This document shows positions 1 through 7,919 of a DNA stretch of 16,800 nt, piece by piece. The notes beneath the pieces are model-generated. The model saw nothing but the letters and a program-made list of their open reading frames with translations. It was not told where the DNA came from and did not search any database. How positions within the stretch are numbered: the first letter of the stretch is position 1; every line of letters begins with the position of its first letter. The DNA comes from Roseomonas sp. (GTDB taxonomy: Bacteria; Pseudomonadota; Alphaproteobacteria; Acetobacterales; Acetobacteraceae): NCBI GenBank assembly GCA_020249415.1, contig JADCFR010000397.1, positions 1 to 16,800 of the forward strand, given 5' to 3'. The translations under genes were made by a program, and so were the position numbers.

Positions 1-339
1 ATCGCCTCGGCGCTTGGCGTTAGGATCATTCCAGGTGTGGTTGGCTATACCGCCGCCAAGGCTGGGCTATTGCACATGACACGGCATTTGGCGGTGGAAT
101 GGGCGCGGCATGGCATTCGGGTGAATGCGATTGCGCCTGGCTATATCGCGACCGATCTCAATCGTGAGTTCTTCGCCTCCGAATCAGGGCAGGCGATGAT
201 CAAGCGCATCCCGCAGCGCCGGCTTGGCGCTGCCGAGGACCTTACCGGGCCGCTTCTGCTGCTCGCTTCCGAAGCCGGGGCGCATATGACCGGCGCGGTG
301 GTGACGGTGGATGGTGGCCATACGATCAACCCGCTTTAG
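1..339 (+). CDS. SDR-family oxidoreductase, 3' part only (LvaD-like candidate)
   Basis: This is the C-terminal 112 residues of a classical short-chain dehydrogenase/reductase; the 5' end with the nucleotide-binding TGxxxGxG motif lies outside the window. The open frame runs from base 1, so the ATG at 37 is internal. Visible residues are the probable catalytic Ser (residue 3 of the fragment), Tyr16 and Lys20 in the Y-x-x-x-K motif with the usual 13-residue Ser-to-Tyr spacing, then RVNAIAPGYI and the C-terminal VDGG typical of the family. SDRs reduce ketones or oxidise alcohols with NAD(P)H. It is the first visible gene of a nine-gene operon, 11 nt before an ACAD10/11-type gene. That context suggests a 4-oxoacyl-CoA reductase role like P. 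putida LvaD, but sequence alone cannot fix the substrate. The SDR assignment is firm; the role is inference. Confidence 0.9.
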   Translation: MASALGVRIIPGVVGYTAAKAGLLHMTRHLAVEWARHGIRVNAIAPGYIATDLNREFFASESGQAMIKRIPQRRLGAAEDLTGPLLLLASEAGAHMTGAVVTVDGGHTINPL

Positions 340-350
340 GTTTTGCTATC

Positions 351-1562
351 ATGGAATTTTCTCTGCCCCCCGAAATTGACGATATGCGCCAGCGCATCCG
401 CCGCTTTGTGGATGAAAAGCTGATCCCGCTGGAAGCGGATCGCGCGAATTTCGATGAGCATGAAAACATCGCGCCGCATGTGCTGGCCGAAATGCGCAAG
501 GCCGCCAAGGCAGAAGGGCTTTGGGCGCTGCAAATGCCAAAGCGCCTGGGCGGCCAGGAATTGCCGCGCATTGGCATGGCCGCCTGTTATGAGGAAATGA
601 ACCGCTCCATCTTCGGGCCGGTGGTGTTCAATAGCGCCGCGCCGGATGACGGCAATATGATGATCCTGGATCGCGTTTTGCCGGAAGCGATGAAGCCGCG
701 CTGGTTGCAGCCGATTGTGAATGGCGATGTGCAATCCGCCTTCGCCATGACGGAACCGGATGGCTGCGGTTCAGACCCGAACCTGACCTATACCAAGGCG
801 GAACGTATCGGGAATGATCGCTGGCGCATCACCGGGCGAAAATGGTTCATCACCGGCGCTGGTAATGCGAAGATTTTCATCATCATCGCGCGCACATCGG
901 ATGACCCGCGCAAGGGGCTTTCGGCCTTTCTGTTCAGCGCCGATCAGCCGGGCTGGAAGATCGTGCGCCGCATTCCGATCATGGGGCCGGAAGAACATGG
1001 TGGGCATTGCGAATTGGAATTCGACGGGCTGGAAATCCCGAATGAACACCTTTTGATGCATGAAGGCGATGGGCTTAAGCTCACGCAAATGCGCCTTGGC
1101 GTGGCGCGGCTGACGCATTGCATGCGCTGGCTGGGATTGTCTCGGCGGGCTTTGGAAATCGCCATGGAACGCATTGGGCAGCGTGATTCCTTCGGCATGA
1201 AACTGATTGACCGCGAAAGCGTGCAGGGGCTGGTCGGTCAGGCGGCGATGGAAATTGAGATTGGCCGGTTGCTGACCATGAAGGCGGCCTGGATTTTGGA
1301 CCAGGGCGGCTTCGCGCGGAAAGAAGTTTCCATGGCGAAGATCGTGGTCGCGGATGCTTTGCAAAAATCCGTGGATACGGCGCTGCAATTGCTGGGGGCG
1401 CGCGGCTATTCCAAGGATACGGTGATTGAATGGATGTATCGCTATGCCCGCCAGGCGCGGCTGGTGGATGGCGCATCCGAAGTGCATCGCATGGTGCTGG
1501 CCAATACGCTGCGCGCGGAGGGGTCTTCCTTCTTCGCCTGGGGTCCGCCCAAGCATGGATGA
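351..1562 (+). CDS. Acyl-CoA dehydrogenase, ACAD10/11-type (LvaC-like)
   Basis: A full-length 403-residue acyl-CoA dehydrogenase fold. The N-terminal helical domain is residues 1-125. The flavin/substrate loop AMTEPDGCGSDP is near 132-143 and WRITGRKWFITGAGNA near 158-173. The C-terminal helical bundle contains RDSFGMKL near 278-285. At the position of the MCAD catalytic Glu (Y-E-G-T) this protein has LVDGASEVHR, placing Asp373 there; the D-G-x-x-E-V-H motif is typical of the ACAD10/ACAD11 branch. In that branch, and in bacterial LvaC, the enzyme acts on 4-phosphoacyl-CoA made by a partner kinase, eliminating phosphate rather than simply desaturating. The phosphotransferase gene overlaps its end by 8 nt, supporting this role. 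No upstream in-frame start competes with the ATG. Family call is strong; the 4-phosphoacyl-CoA substrate is inferred from neighbours. Confidence 0.9.
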   Translation: MEFSLPPEIDDMRQRIRRFVDEKLIPLEADRANFDEHENIAPHVLAEMRKAAKAEGLWALQMPKRLGGQELPRIGMAACYEEMNRSIFGPVVFNSAAPDDGNMMILDRVLPEAMKPRWLQPIVNGDVQSAFAMTEPDGCGSDPNLTYTKAERIGNDRWRITGRKWFITGAGNAKIFIIIARTSDDPRKGLSAFLFSADQPGWKIVRRIPIMGPEEHGGHCELEFDGLEIPNEHLLMHEGDGLKLTQMRLGVARLTHCMRWLGLSRRALEIAMERIGQRDSFGMKLIDRESVQGLVGQAAMEIEIGRLLTMKAAWILDQGGFARKEVSMAKIVVADALQKSVDTALQLLGARGYSKDTVIEWMYRYARQARLVDGASEVHRMVLANTLRAEGSSFFAWGPPKHG

Positions 1563-2562
1563 GGCGCGGCGCGCAAAACTGAGGGATTGGCTGCGCGGGG
1601 CAACCGGCGCGGCTGATCTTGAACTTGGCGCCATGGCCTTGCTTTCTGGTGGTGCCATTCAGCAGAATTGGGCCTTGGATGTGACGCTGGCCGGGCGTGA
1701 TGAAGCCTGGGTGCTGCGTACCGACAACGCGGCGACCTTGGCGGTTTCACTGCCGCGCACAGCGGAATTCGCGCTGTTGAAGGCGGCGTTTGGCGCTGGT
1801 GTGACGGTGCCGGAACCGCTTTATTTGTGTGAAGATACCGCCATTCTGGGCGCGCCGTTTTTCATCATGCGGCGCGTCCAGGGTATTGCTGCGGGGCATC
1901 GCGTGGTGAAAAGCGAGAGGCTCTGTGGTGGGCGGGATGAAGCCGTGCGGGCGCTTGGCCGCGAATTGGCGCGCATTCATCGCATCACGCCGCCGCGCGC
2001 GGATTTGGCGTTTTTGGGCGCGCCGCCCGATGATGCATGTTTGGCCTTCGTGGAAGAACAGCGCGCCGCGCTGGACCGGCAAGCGCTACCGCGCCCGATC
2101 TTGGAATGGGGCTTGCGGCATTTGGAACGCACCGCGCCGCCGCCTTTGCCGCCCGTGCTGAACCATAATGATTTTCGCACCGGCAATCTGATGGTGTCTG
2201 AAGCAGGCGTGACCGCCGTGCTGGATTGGGAGTTTGCCGCCTGGGGCGAACCGCATGCTGACCTCGGCTGGTTCTGCGCCAAATGCTGGCGCTTCGGCAG
2301 TGCTTACGAAGCAGGTGGCATTGGTGCGCGAGAGGCTTTCTATGCCGGTTATGCCGCAGAAGCCGGCCATGGCGTGGATACGGCGCGTGTAATCTGGTGG
2401 GAATTGGCTGCCCATATTCGCTGGGCCGTGATTGCGATTGATCAGGCGGCGCGGCATCTGTCGGGCAAGGAAACCAGCCTGGAATTGGCGCTGACTGGCC
2501 ATATTGTGCCAGAGCTTGAATGGGAAATCCTGAACATGACGGGGGTGCCCGATGCAGCGTGA
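1555..2562 (+). CDS. APH-fold phosphotransferase (LvaA-like, ACAD10/11 kinase-domain type)
   Basis: A 335-residue member of the aminoglycoside phosphotransferase/choline kinase fold. A glycine-rich loop is seen near 31-38 (LSGGAIQQ). R55 in WVLRTDN sits where kinases usually have the ATP-binding Lys. The Brenner motif is HNDFRTGN (H204, D206 catalytic, N211), and the metal-binding Asp is D224 in VLDWEF. The longer reading from 1426 is rejected because it would run inside the preceding gene; the ATG at 1555 gives a natural 8-nt overlap and starts MDEARRAKL. This branch is not an antibiotic-resistance enzyme: relatives are fused to, or encoded beside, ACAD10/11-type dehydrogenases and phosphorylate 4-hydroxyacyl-CoA (LvaA with LvaB in P. 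putida). Adjacent dehydrogenase and DUF6285-type genes support that role here. Confidence 0.88.
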   Translation: MDEARRAKLRDWLRGATGAADLELGAMALLSGGAIQQNWALDVTLAGRDEAWVLRTDNAATLAVSLPRTAEFALLKAAFGAGVTVPEPLYLCEDTAILGAPFFIMRRVQGIAAGHRVVKSERLCGGRDEAVRALGRELARIHRITPPRADLAFLGAPPDDACLAFVEEQRAALDRQALPRPILEWGLRHLERTAPPPLPPVLNHNDFRTGNLMVSEAGVTAVLDWEFAAWGEPHADLGWFCAKCWRFGSAYEAGGIGAREAFYAGYAAEAGHGVDTARVIWWELAAHIRWAVIAIDQAARHLSGKETSLELALTGHIVPELEWEILNMTGVPDAA

Positions 2563-2911
2563 AGCCCCGGAAGGGCCGGGATTGCTCGCCACGGCGCGCG
2601 ACGCGCTCTTGCAGGAGATTCTACCAAAACTTTCCGGCACGGATGCTTTCACCGCGCGCATGATTGCGAATGCCATGGCGATCGCGGCGCGAGAGGCTGC
2701 GCAGGATGAGGCTTGGGTAGCAGCGACGCGCGCCGCCATGCAGCGCCTGACGGGCGCGGCTGACACACCGGATCGTGCCCTTGCTGCTGCCATTCGCGCG
2801 GGCGCCTATGATCCAGGCAGCGCGCATCATGCTGAGGTGGCGGCGATGTTGCGTAAGGCAGCACGGATGCGCTGCGCCATCAGCGCGCCACGGGTTTTGG
2901 GAAAGGGCTGA
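2552..2911 (+). CDS. Small DUF6285-type protein (LvaB-like kinase partner)
   Basis: A 119-residue, mostly alpha-helical, soluble protein with no signal peptide or membrane segment. A helical stretch near 11-60 contains FTARMIANAMAIAAREA, and the C-terminal part is basic (LRKAARMR). It resembles, from memory, the small DUF6285 proteins encoded directly after APH-like phosphotransferases in lva-type operons; P. putida LvaB is such a partner, needed with LvaA for 4-hydroxyacyl-CoA phosphorylation. The start ATG lies 11 nt inside the phosphotransferase gene, so translation is probably coupled and the two proteins made in matched amounts. No catalytic motif is visible, fitting an accessory or activating subunit. 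The family name is recalled, not searched; the molecular function is inference. Confidence 0.7.
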   Translation: MQREAPEGPGLLATARDALLQEILPKLSGTDAFTARMIANAMAIAAREAAQDEAWVAATRAAMQRLTGAADTPDRALAAAIRAGAYDPGSAHHAEVAAMLRKAARMRCAISAPRVLGKG

Positions 2912-2914
2912 AGC

Positions 2915-4525
2915 ATGCAGGATGATTTGCCGAAAACCGCCGCCAATCATGTGCCGCTTTCGCCGGTTTCCTTCCTGCCGCGTGCAGCACATATCTGGGC
3001 CAAGCGTATCGCCATTATTCATGGTGCGCGACGCGTCACCTATGCGCAGTTTCTGGACCGCAGCCGGCGCTTGGCTTCTGCGCTACGTCAGGCGGGTGTA
3101 GCGCCAGGCGACGTGGTGGCCGCCCTTCTGCCGAATATCCCGGAAATGCTGGAAGCGCATTACGCCGTACCCATGGCGCATGCCGTGCTGTGTCCCATCA
3201 ATACGCGCCTGGATGCGGCCACCGTGCGCTTCATCCTTGCCCATTCGGGCGCAAAAATCCTATTGCTGGACCGCGAATTCGCCGCGTTGGTGAATTCAGC
3301 CTTGGACAGGATGGAAAGCCCGCCGCGCATCATCATCATTGATGATCCCGAAGGCCCAGGCGGTGCGGCGATTGAGGCGACACCTTATGAGGAATTCATT
3401 GCGGGCGGTGACCCCAACTTTCCTGTGTCACCGCCAGCAGATGAATGGGCAGCGATTTCGCTTTCCTATACCTCTGGCACCACGGGCGATCCCAAGGGCG
3501 TGGTCGCGCATCATCGCGGCGCCTATCTGAATGCTTGCGGCAATGCGCTGTCCTTCGGTTTGAATGCACAGAGCGTCTATCTTTGGACGCTGCCCATGTT
3601 TCATTGCAATGGCTGGACCTATACCTGGGCGGTCACGCTGCAAGGCGGCACACATGTCTGCCTGCGCCGTGTGGAGCCCGCGCGGATTTTTGCCCTGATT
3701 GCCGAACATGGCGTGACGCATCTCTGCGCCGCGCCGGTGGTGCTGACCATGCTGATCCATGCGCCGGAAGATCAACGCCGAAGCTTTACCCATCGGGTTG
3801 GGATCGCGACTGGTGGTGCGGCGCCACCTTCGCCGGTGATCGCGGCGATGGAAACCCTCGGCTTCGATGTCACGCATCTTTACGGCCTGACGGAATGTTA
3901 TGGCCCATCATTGCTATGCGCCTGGCAGCCCGGTTTGCATGAGCTGCCTTTGCCGGAAAAAGCCGCCTTCATGGCGCGGCAGGGGGTGGCCCTGCCGACG
4001 CTGGAAGAGGCCACCGTGATCAATACTGAAACGGGTGTGGCTGTGCCGGCTGATGGCGCGACGATTGGCGAGATTGCCATTCGCGGCAATACGGTGATGA
4101 AAGGCTATCTCCGCAATCCCAAGGCCAATGCAGCGGTTTTCGTGGATGGCTGGTTTCGCACCGGTGATCTGGGTGTGCTGCATCCGGATGGCTATATCGA
4201 AGTGAAGGACCGCGCCAAGGATATTGTGATCTCGGGCGGAGAGAATATCAGCAGCCTGGAAGTGGAAGAAGCGCTCTATCGCCATCCGGATATCATGGAA
4301 GCCGCCGTGGTGGCGCATCCCGATGAAAAATGGGGCGAGGTGCCGCATGCCTTCATCACGCTGAAGCCGGGGGCCGCAGAAAACCGCGATGGCATCATCA
4401 CCTTCTGCCGCGCCAATCTGGCGGGGTATAAGGTGCCGCGGCACATCACCTTCGGCCCTTTGCCGAAAACCGCGACCGGCAAGATCCAGAAATTCGAATT
4501 GCGCGCCCGTGTGCGCGGTGGCTGA
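2915..4525 (+). CDS. AMP-forming acyl-CoA synthetase (LvaE-like)
   Basis: A complete 536-residue ANL-superfamily acyl-CoA synthetase. It activates a carboxylic acid to acyl-AMP and then acyl-CoA. The P-loop-like motif SYTSGTTGDPKG is at 184-195, the A5 motif YGLTE at 323-327, and GWFRTGDLG at 412-420 carries the ATP-ribose Asp. The hinge region KDRAKDIVISGGENIS follows at 431-446, and the C-terminal catalytic Lys sits in TATGKIQK near residue 523. All key residues are intact. Only 3 nt separate it from the preceding gene, and AAAGGG just upstream of the ATG can serve as ribosome binding site. It is most like medium/long-chain fatty-acyl-CoA ligases; in an lva-type operon it would load the incoming 4-oxo or 4-hydroxy acid onto CoA. 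Chain-length preference cannot be read from the sequence. Confidence 0.93.
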   Translation: MQDDLPKTAANHVPLSPVSFLPRAAHIWAKRIAIIHGARRVTYAQFLDRSRRLASALRQAGVAPGDVVAALLPNIPEMLEAHYAVPMAHAVLCPINTRLDAATVRFILAHSGAKILLLDREFAALVNSALDRMESPPRIIIIDDPEGPGGAAIEATPYEEFIAGGDPNFPVSPPADEWAAISLSYTSGTTGDPKGVVAHHRGAYLNACGNALSFGLNAQSVYLWTLPMFHCNGWTYTWAVTLQGGTHVCLRRVEPARIFALIAEHGVTHLCAAPVVLTMLIHAPEDQRRSFTHRVGIATGGAAPPSPVIAAMETLGFDVTHLYGLTECYGPSLLCAWQPGLHELPLPEKAAFMARQGVALPTLEEATVINTETGVAVPADGATIGEIAIRGNTVMKGYLRNPKANAAVFVDGWFRTGDLGVLHPDGYIEVKDRAKDIVISGGENISSLEVEEALYRHPDIMEAAVVAHPDEKWGEVPHAFITLKPGAAENRDGIITFCRANLAGYKVPRHITFGPLPKTATGKIQKFELRARVRGG

Positions 4526-4528
4526 GGC

Positions 4529-5755
4529 ATGATGACTGAGCTTCCCAAACCAGGCGCGCTGACCGGGCTTCGCGTGATTGATCTGACCCGCGTGGTGGCC
4601 GGCCCGCTTTGTGCGCAAATGCTGGGCGATTTGGGGGCGGAAATCGTCAAGCTTGAACGTCAGGGCAATGGTGATGATTTGCGCGCGCTTGGCCCGCCTT
4701 TCGTTGCCGGTAGTGATGACAGCACCTATTTCGTTTCGCTCAATAGGAACAAGCGCTCCCTCAGCCTGGATTTCACGCAGGCCGAGGGTGCCGCCATTCT
4801 GAAGCGCATCGTGGCGAAAGCGGATGTGCTGATTGAGAATTTCCGCACCGGTACGCTCGCGCGGTATGGCCTGGGCTATGAGGATTTGCGCGCCGTCAAT
4901 CCGCGGCTGATCTATTGCTCCGTGACGGGCTTTGGACAGGATGGGCCTTACGCGCATCGCTCCGGCTATGATTTCGTGGCGCAAGCCATGGCCGGGCTGA
5001 TGGAAGTCACCGGTGAGGCTGATGGCAAGCCAGGTGGCGGCCCGCAGCGTGTTGGCGTGCCGGTTGCGGATATGTTTACGGGCTTTGCCGCAACGGTTTC
5101 AATCCTGGCCGCGCTCCGCCATCGTGACCAGACCGGCGAAGGGCAATACTGCGAAGTCTCGCTCTATGAGACCATGGTGTCATTGATGCAGGCACCGATG
5201 GCATCCTGGCTCAATGCCGGCAAGCTGATGCAGCGCACCGGCAATGATGCGGTGGTGGCGGTGCCCTATGGCGTATTCCAGGGCTCGGATTCGAAATTCG
5301 TTATTGGTGTTTTGAATGACCGTGAGTTCGTCAGGCTTTCAGCGGCTCTTGGCCATCCTGAATGGGCGGAGGATGAGCGTTTTCGTCGCGCGCGTGACCG
5401 TGCGGCCAATCGCGATCTGCTGCTTGGCATGATGAATGATGTGCTGCGCCAAAGGCCAAGGGCTGAATGGTTAGCGATTTTGGAGGATGCCAAGATCACC
5501 TCCGGCCCCATCAATACGGCCGCCGATGTGGAAGCTGATCCGCATACCAAGGCGCGTGGCTTGATTGTGGAAGTGCCGCATCATGCCGGTGGGCGTGTGC
5601 GCGTGCCGGCCTCGCCACTGCATCTTACCGCGACGCCGGTGACCTATCGCTACGGTATTCCGGCACCCGGCGAGCATACGGATGCGGTGCTGCGCGAATT
5701 TGCGGATATGACAGCAGAAGAAATCGCCGCGGCGCGTGCCGCCGGCGTCTTGTAA
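4529..5755 (+). CDS. Class III (CaiB/BaiF family) CoA-transferase
   Basis: A 408-residue family III CoA-transferase. The N-terminal RVIDLTRVVAGPLCAQMLGD (residues 15-34) and GAEIVKLE blocks are typical, as are NFRTGTLARYGLGY and GFGQDGPYAHRSGYD. The aspartyl-CoA thioester residue is expected at D181 in PVADMFTGFAA. The C-terminal lid includes GPINTAADVEADPH. The enzyme moves CoA between carboxylic acids, so it could recycle CoA from a downstream product onto a new substrate without ATP. It starts 3 nt after the synthetase with a GAGG just upstream; a second ATG follows immediately (4532), so the exact start is uncertain by one codon. Family is sure; donor and acceptor are unknown. Confidence 0.92.
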   Translation: MMTELPKPGALTGLRVIDLTRVVAGPLCAQMLGDLGAEIVKLERQGNGDDLRALGPPFVAGSDDSTYFVSLNRNKRSLSLDFTQAEGAAILKRIVAKADVLIENFRTGTLARYGLGYEDLRAVNPRLIYCSVTGFGQDGPYAHRSGYDFVAQAMAGLMEVTGEADGKPGGGPQRVGVPVADMFTGFAATVSILAALRHRDQTGEGQYCEVSLYETMVSLMQAPMASWLNAGKLMQRTGNDAVVAVPYGVFQGSDSKFVIGVLNDREFVRLSAALGHPEWAEDERFRRARDRAANRDLLLGMMNDVLRQRPRAEWLAILEDAKITSGPINTAADVEADPHTKARGLIVEVPHHAGGRVRVPASPLHLTATPVTYRYGIPAPGEHTDAVLREFADMTAEEIAAARAAGVL

Positions 5756-5767
5756 GGGGGGTGCGCC

Positions 5768-6907
5768 ATGGCTGGGCTTCGTTTTGATTTGCGTGATGCG
5801 CCCGATGGCGCCGCGGAACTCCGTACCGAAGTACGCGCATTTCTGGCGGAACATGCGCCGAATTTCACGCCGGAAATCCGCGCCCGATCCTGGATGGGGT
5901 TTGACCGTGATTTCACCCGCGCGGTCGGCGCCAAGGGTTGGATTGGCATGTGCTGGCCGCGCGAATTTGGCGGTGGTGAGAAAAGTTTTCTGGAACGCAA
6001 TATCGTGCTGGAGGAAATGCTCGCCGCCGGTGCGCCCGTGGGCGCGCATTGGATCGGGGATCGGCAATCCGGCCCGCTGATCCTGCGGCTTGGGACGGAA
6101 TACCAGAAGCGCCATTTCCTGCCACGCATCGCGCGTGGCGAATATGCGTTTTGCATTGGCTTGTCGGAACCTGATTCGGGCAGCGATTTGGCATCGCTCC
6201 GCACCAAGGCGGAAAAGGTGGATGGCGGCTGGAAGCTGAATGGGCGCAAGATTTGGACGACCTTCGGGCATCTTTGCGATTGGATGATTGCGCTGGTGCG
6301 GACTTCGCCGGCGCCGGAAGGGGGAGCACGGCATATCGGGCTTTCGCAAGTGCTGGTCAATTTGCGCGCGCCTGGTGTGCATATCCGCCCGATCCGCGAT
6401 CTGGTGGGTGAGAAAGGTTTCAATGAAATCACCTTCGATGATGTGATGCTGCCGGAAGACGCATTGGTCGGCCAGGAAGGCGCGGGTTGGGCGCAGGCAA
6501 CGAGCGAATTGGCGTTTGAACGTAGCGGGCCGGATCGGTATTTGTCATCGCACCCCTTGCTGGAAGCTGCGATGACGACGTTGAGGCAGGATGGCGCGGC
6601 GGCACCTGCGCTCGGCCGGCAAATCGCGCGGCTTTGGGCTTTGCGCAATATGTCGGTGGCGGTCGCTGGCATGTTGGAAGACGGGCAAGATCCCGTACGA
6701 CAGGCCGCGCTGGTCAAGGATTTGGGCAATGATTTCGAACAGGCTTTGCCGAATGTGGTGCGTGATCTGATCGCGACGGAAGACATGCCAGAGGATATGC
6801 GCCGCATGCATGCCTATCTGACGCAGATCGTGCCGACTTTCTCTTTGCGCGGCGGCACGCGTGAAATCATGCGTGGCATTATCGCGCGCGAATTGGGGCT
6901 GCGCTGA
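5768..6907 (+). CDS. Acyl-CoA dehydrogenase, probable catalytic (alpha) subunit
   Basis: A 379-residue FAD-dependent acyl-CoA dehydrogenase. It has a helical N-terminal domain with MCWPREFGGG near 61-70, the loop IGLSEPDSGSDLASLRTKA at 130-148, WKLNGRKIWTTFGH near 155-168, and the tail GGTREIMRGIIARELGLR. At the MCAD-type catalytic position (x-E-G-T) it has Gly362, so the usual Glu is missing. E251 in LAFERSG lies in the helix where isovaleryl-CoA dehydrogenase keeps its catalytic Glu, so activity is plausible. A good ribosome binding site (AAGGGGGG) precedes the ATG. The next gene, 1 nt downstream, is a second, shorter dehydrogenase-like subunit; such paired genes in mycobacteria and proteobacteria form alpha2beta2 enzymes acting on bulky or branched acyl-CoAs. 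Heteromer formation is inference. Confidence 0.9.
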   Translation: MAGLRFDLRDAPDGAAELRTEVRAFLAEHAPNFTPEIRARSWMGFDRDFTRAVGAKGWIGMCWPREFGGGEKSFLERNIVLEEMLAAGAPVGAHWIGDRQSGPLILRLGTEYQKRHFLPRIARGEYAFCIGLSEPDSGSDLASLRTKAEKVDGGWKLNGRKIWTTFGHLCDWMIALVRTSPAPEGGARHIGLSQVLVNLRAPGVHIRPIRDLVGEKGFNEITFDDVMLPEDALVGQEGAGWAQATSELAFERSGPDRYLSSHPLLEAAMTTLRQDGAAAPALGRQIARLWALRNMSVAVAGMLEDGQDPVRQAALVKDLGNDFEQALPNVVRDLIATEDMPEDMRRMHAYLTQIVPTFSLRGGTREIMRGIIARELGLR

Positions 6908-6908
6908 C

Positions 6909-7919
6909 ATGGCAAGCGAAATCGCAACGGAACTTGCCGAACAGGCCGATCGCGCGCTGACGACTGCAGCGGATGTCGCGGTGCTGCGCGCGCTTGAAGC
7001 CGGCACCTGGCCCGCTGCCACTTGGGATGCCATGGCGGCACTTGGTCTGAATGGTGCGCTTGTGCCGGAAGAGGCGGGCGGTGTTGGGCTTGGCTTTGCG
7101 GATGTCGCGCCTTTGCTGGAAGTGCTGGGCCGCCACGCCGCGCCGATACCGCTGGCGGAAAGCATTTTTGGCAGCGCCCTACTGGCGGCTGCGGGTATCA
7201 CGCCGCCTGAAGGCGCGTTGAGTTTCGGCGCGCGCCATGGTGCCATTCCCTGGGGGCGGCATGCGGGCCATGTCGCGCTGCTTGATGGCGCGCGTATCGC
7301 GCTTTACCCGGCGGTAGCGCTTGCCTGGGAAGAAGGCAGCAATATCGGCCATGAAGCGCGGGATCGCGCGCGCATTATCGGCACGCCCATCGCAGAAGCG
7401 GTCTTGCCCAATGGCTGGGGTGCGGAAGCGGGTTTGCTTTGCACTGCGCTGATGCGCTCGGCGCAGATTGCGGGCGCCATGCAGGCAGCACTGGCGCTGG
7501 CGGTGGATCACGCCAATACGCGCAAGCAATTCGGCCGGCCAATTGGTCGCTTCCAGGCTATTCAACAGCAGCTCGCCGTTTTTGCGGCAGAAACTTCCGC
7601 CGCTTCCGTTGCCGCTGCAGCGGCTGCGCGTGCCATTGATCGGCGCGGGTTGGCGGCGGCAGCGTTTGAAATCGGCTGCGCCAAGATCACGGTGGGTGAG
7701 GCCGCCACGCGCGGTGCCGCCATTGCGCATCAGGTTTTTGCCGCCATGGGGATTACGGAAGAACATCAGCTGCATCATTTCACGCGCAGGCTTTGGGCTT
7801 GGCGCGAAGAGGGTGGCAGCGAAGCCTTTTGGGCCAAGCGGATCGGGCAGGAAGCACAAGCGCTGCCTGGTGCGCTTTGGCCCTTCATCACTGCGCGCGA
7901 GGAGGAAATCGCCCCATGA
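6909..7919 (+). CDS. Acyl-CoA dehydrogenase-like beta subunit, probably non-catalytic
   Basis: A 336-residue degenerate acyl-CoA dehydrogenase. The N-terminal domain is recognisable (LVPEEAGGVGLGF near 51-63). The middle beta-domain is short and lacks the usual TEP-x-x-GSD loop, while the C-terminal bundle keeps TRKQFGRPIGRFQAIQQQLA near 204-223, the R-x-Q-F/G segment that contacts FAD across the dimer. Neither catalytic Glu position is filled: the helix matching isovaleryl-CoA dehydrogenase reads CTALMRS and the C-terminal x-E-G-T motif is absent. An Ala-rich stretch spans about 226-253. The ATG at 6909 follows the previous stop by 1 nt; an upstream start at 6861 would lie inside the neighbour and is rejected. 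Most likely the structural partner of the 5768-6907 product. An independently active enzyme seems unlikely. Confidence 0.87.
   Translation: MASEIATELAEQADRALTTAADVAVLRALEAGTWPAATWDAMAALGLNGALVPEEAGGVGLGFADVAPLLEVLGRHAAPIPLAESIFGSALLAAAGITPPEGALSFGARHGAIPWGRHAGHVALLDGARIALYPAVALAWEEGSNIGHEARDRARIIGTPIAEAVLPNGWGAEAGLLCTALMRSAQIAGAMQAALALAVDHANTRKQFGRPIGRFQAIQQQLAVFAAETSAASVAAAAAARAIDRRGLAAAAFEIGCAKITVGEAATRGAAIAHQVFAAMGITEEHQLHHFTRRLWAWREEGGSEAFWAKRIGQEAQALPGALWPFITAREEEIAP

Noticed and set aside
771..1658. Long minus-strand open frame of 295 codons opposite the first acyl-CoA dehydrogenase gene
   Set aside because: It is a GC-rich antisense shadow with His/Arg/Pro-rich composition and no recognisable motif, while the plus strand has a complete conserved protein.
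1555..2562. Aminoglycoside resistance gene
   Set aside because: The APH fold is shared, but the operon with an ACAD10/11-type dehydrogenase and a DUF6285-type protein points to acyl-CoA phosphorylation, not antibiotic modification.
3914..4984. Long minus-strand open frame of 356 codons opposite the synthetase and CoA-transferase genes
   Set aside because: It spans the junction of two well-supported plus-strand genes and has the His/Arg/Gln-rich composition of an antisense frame.
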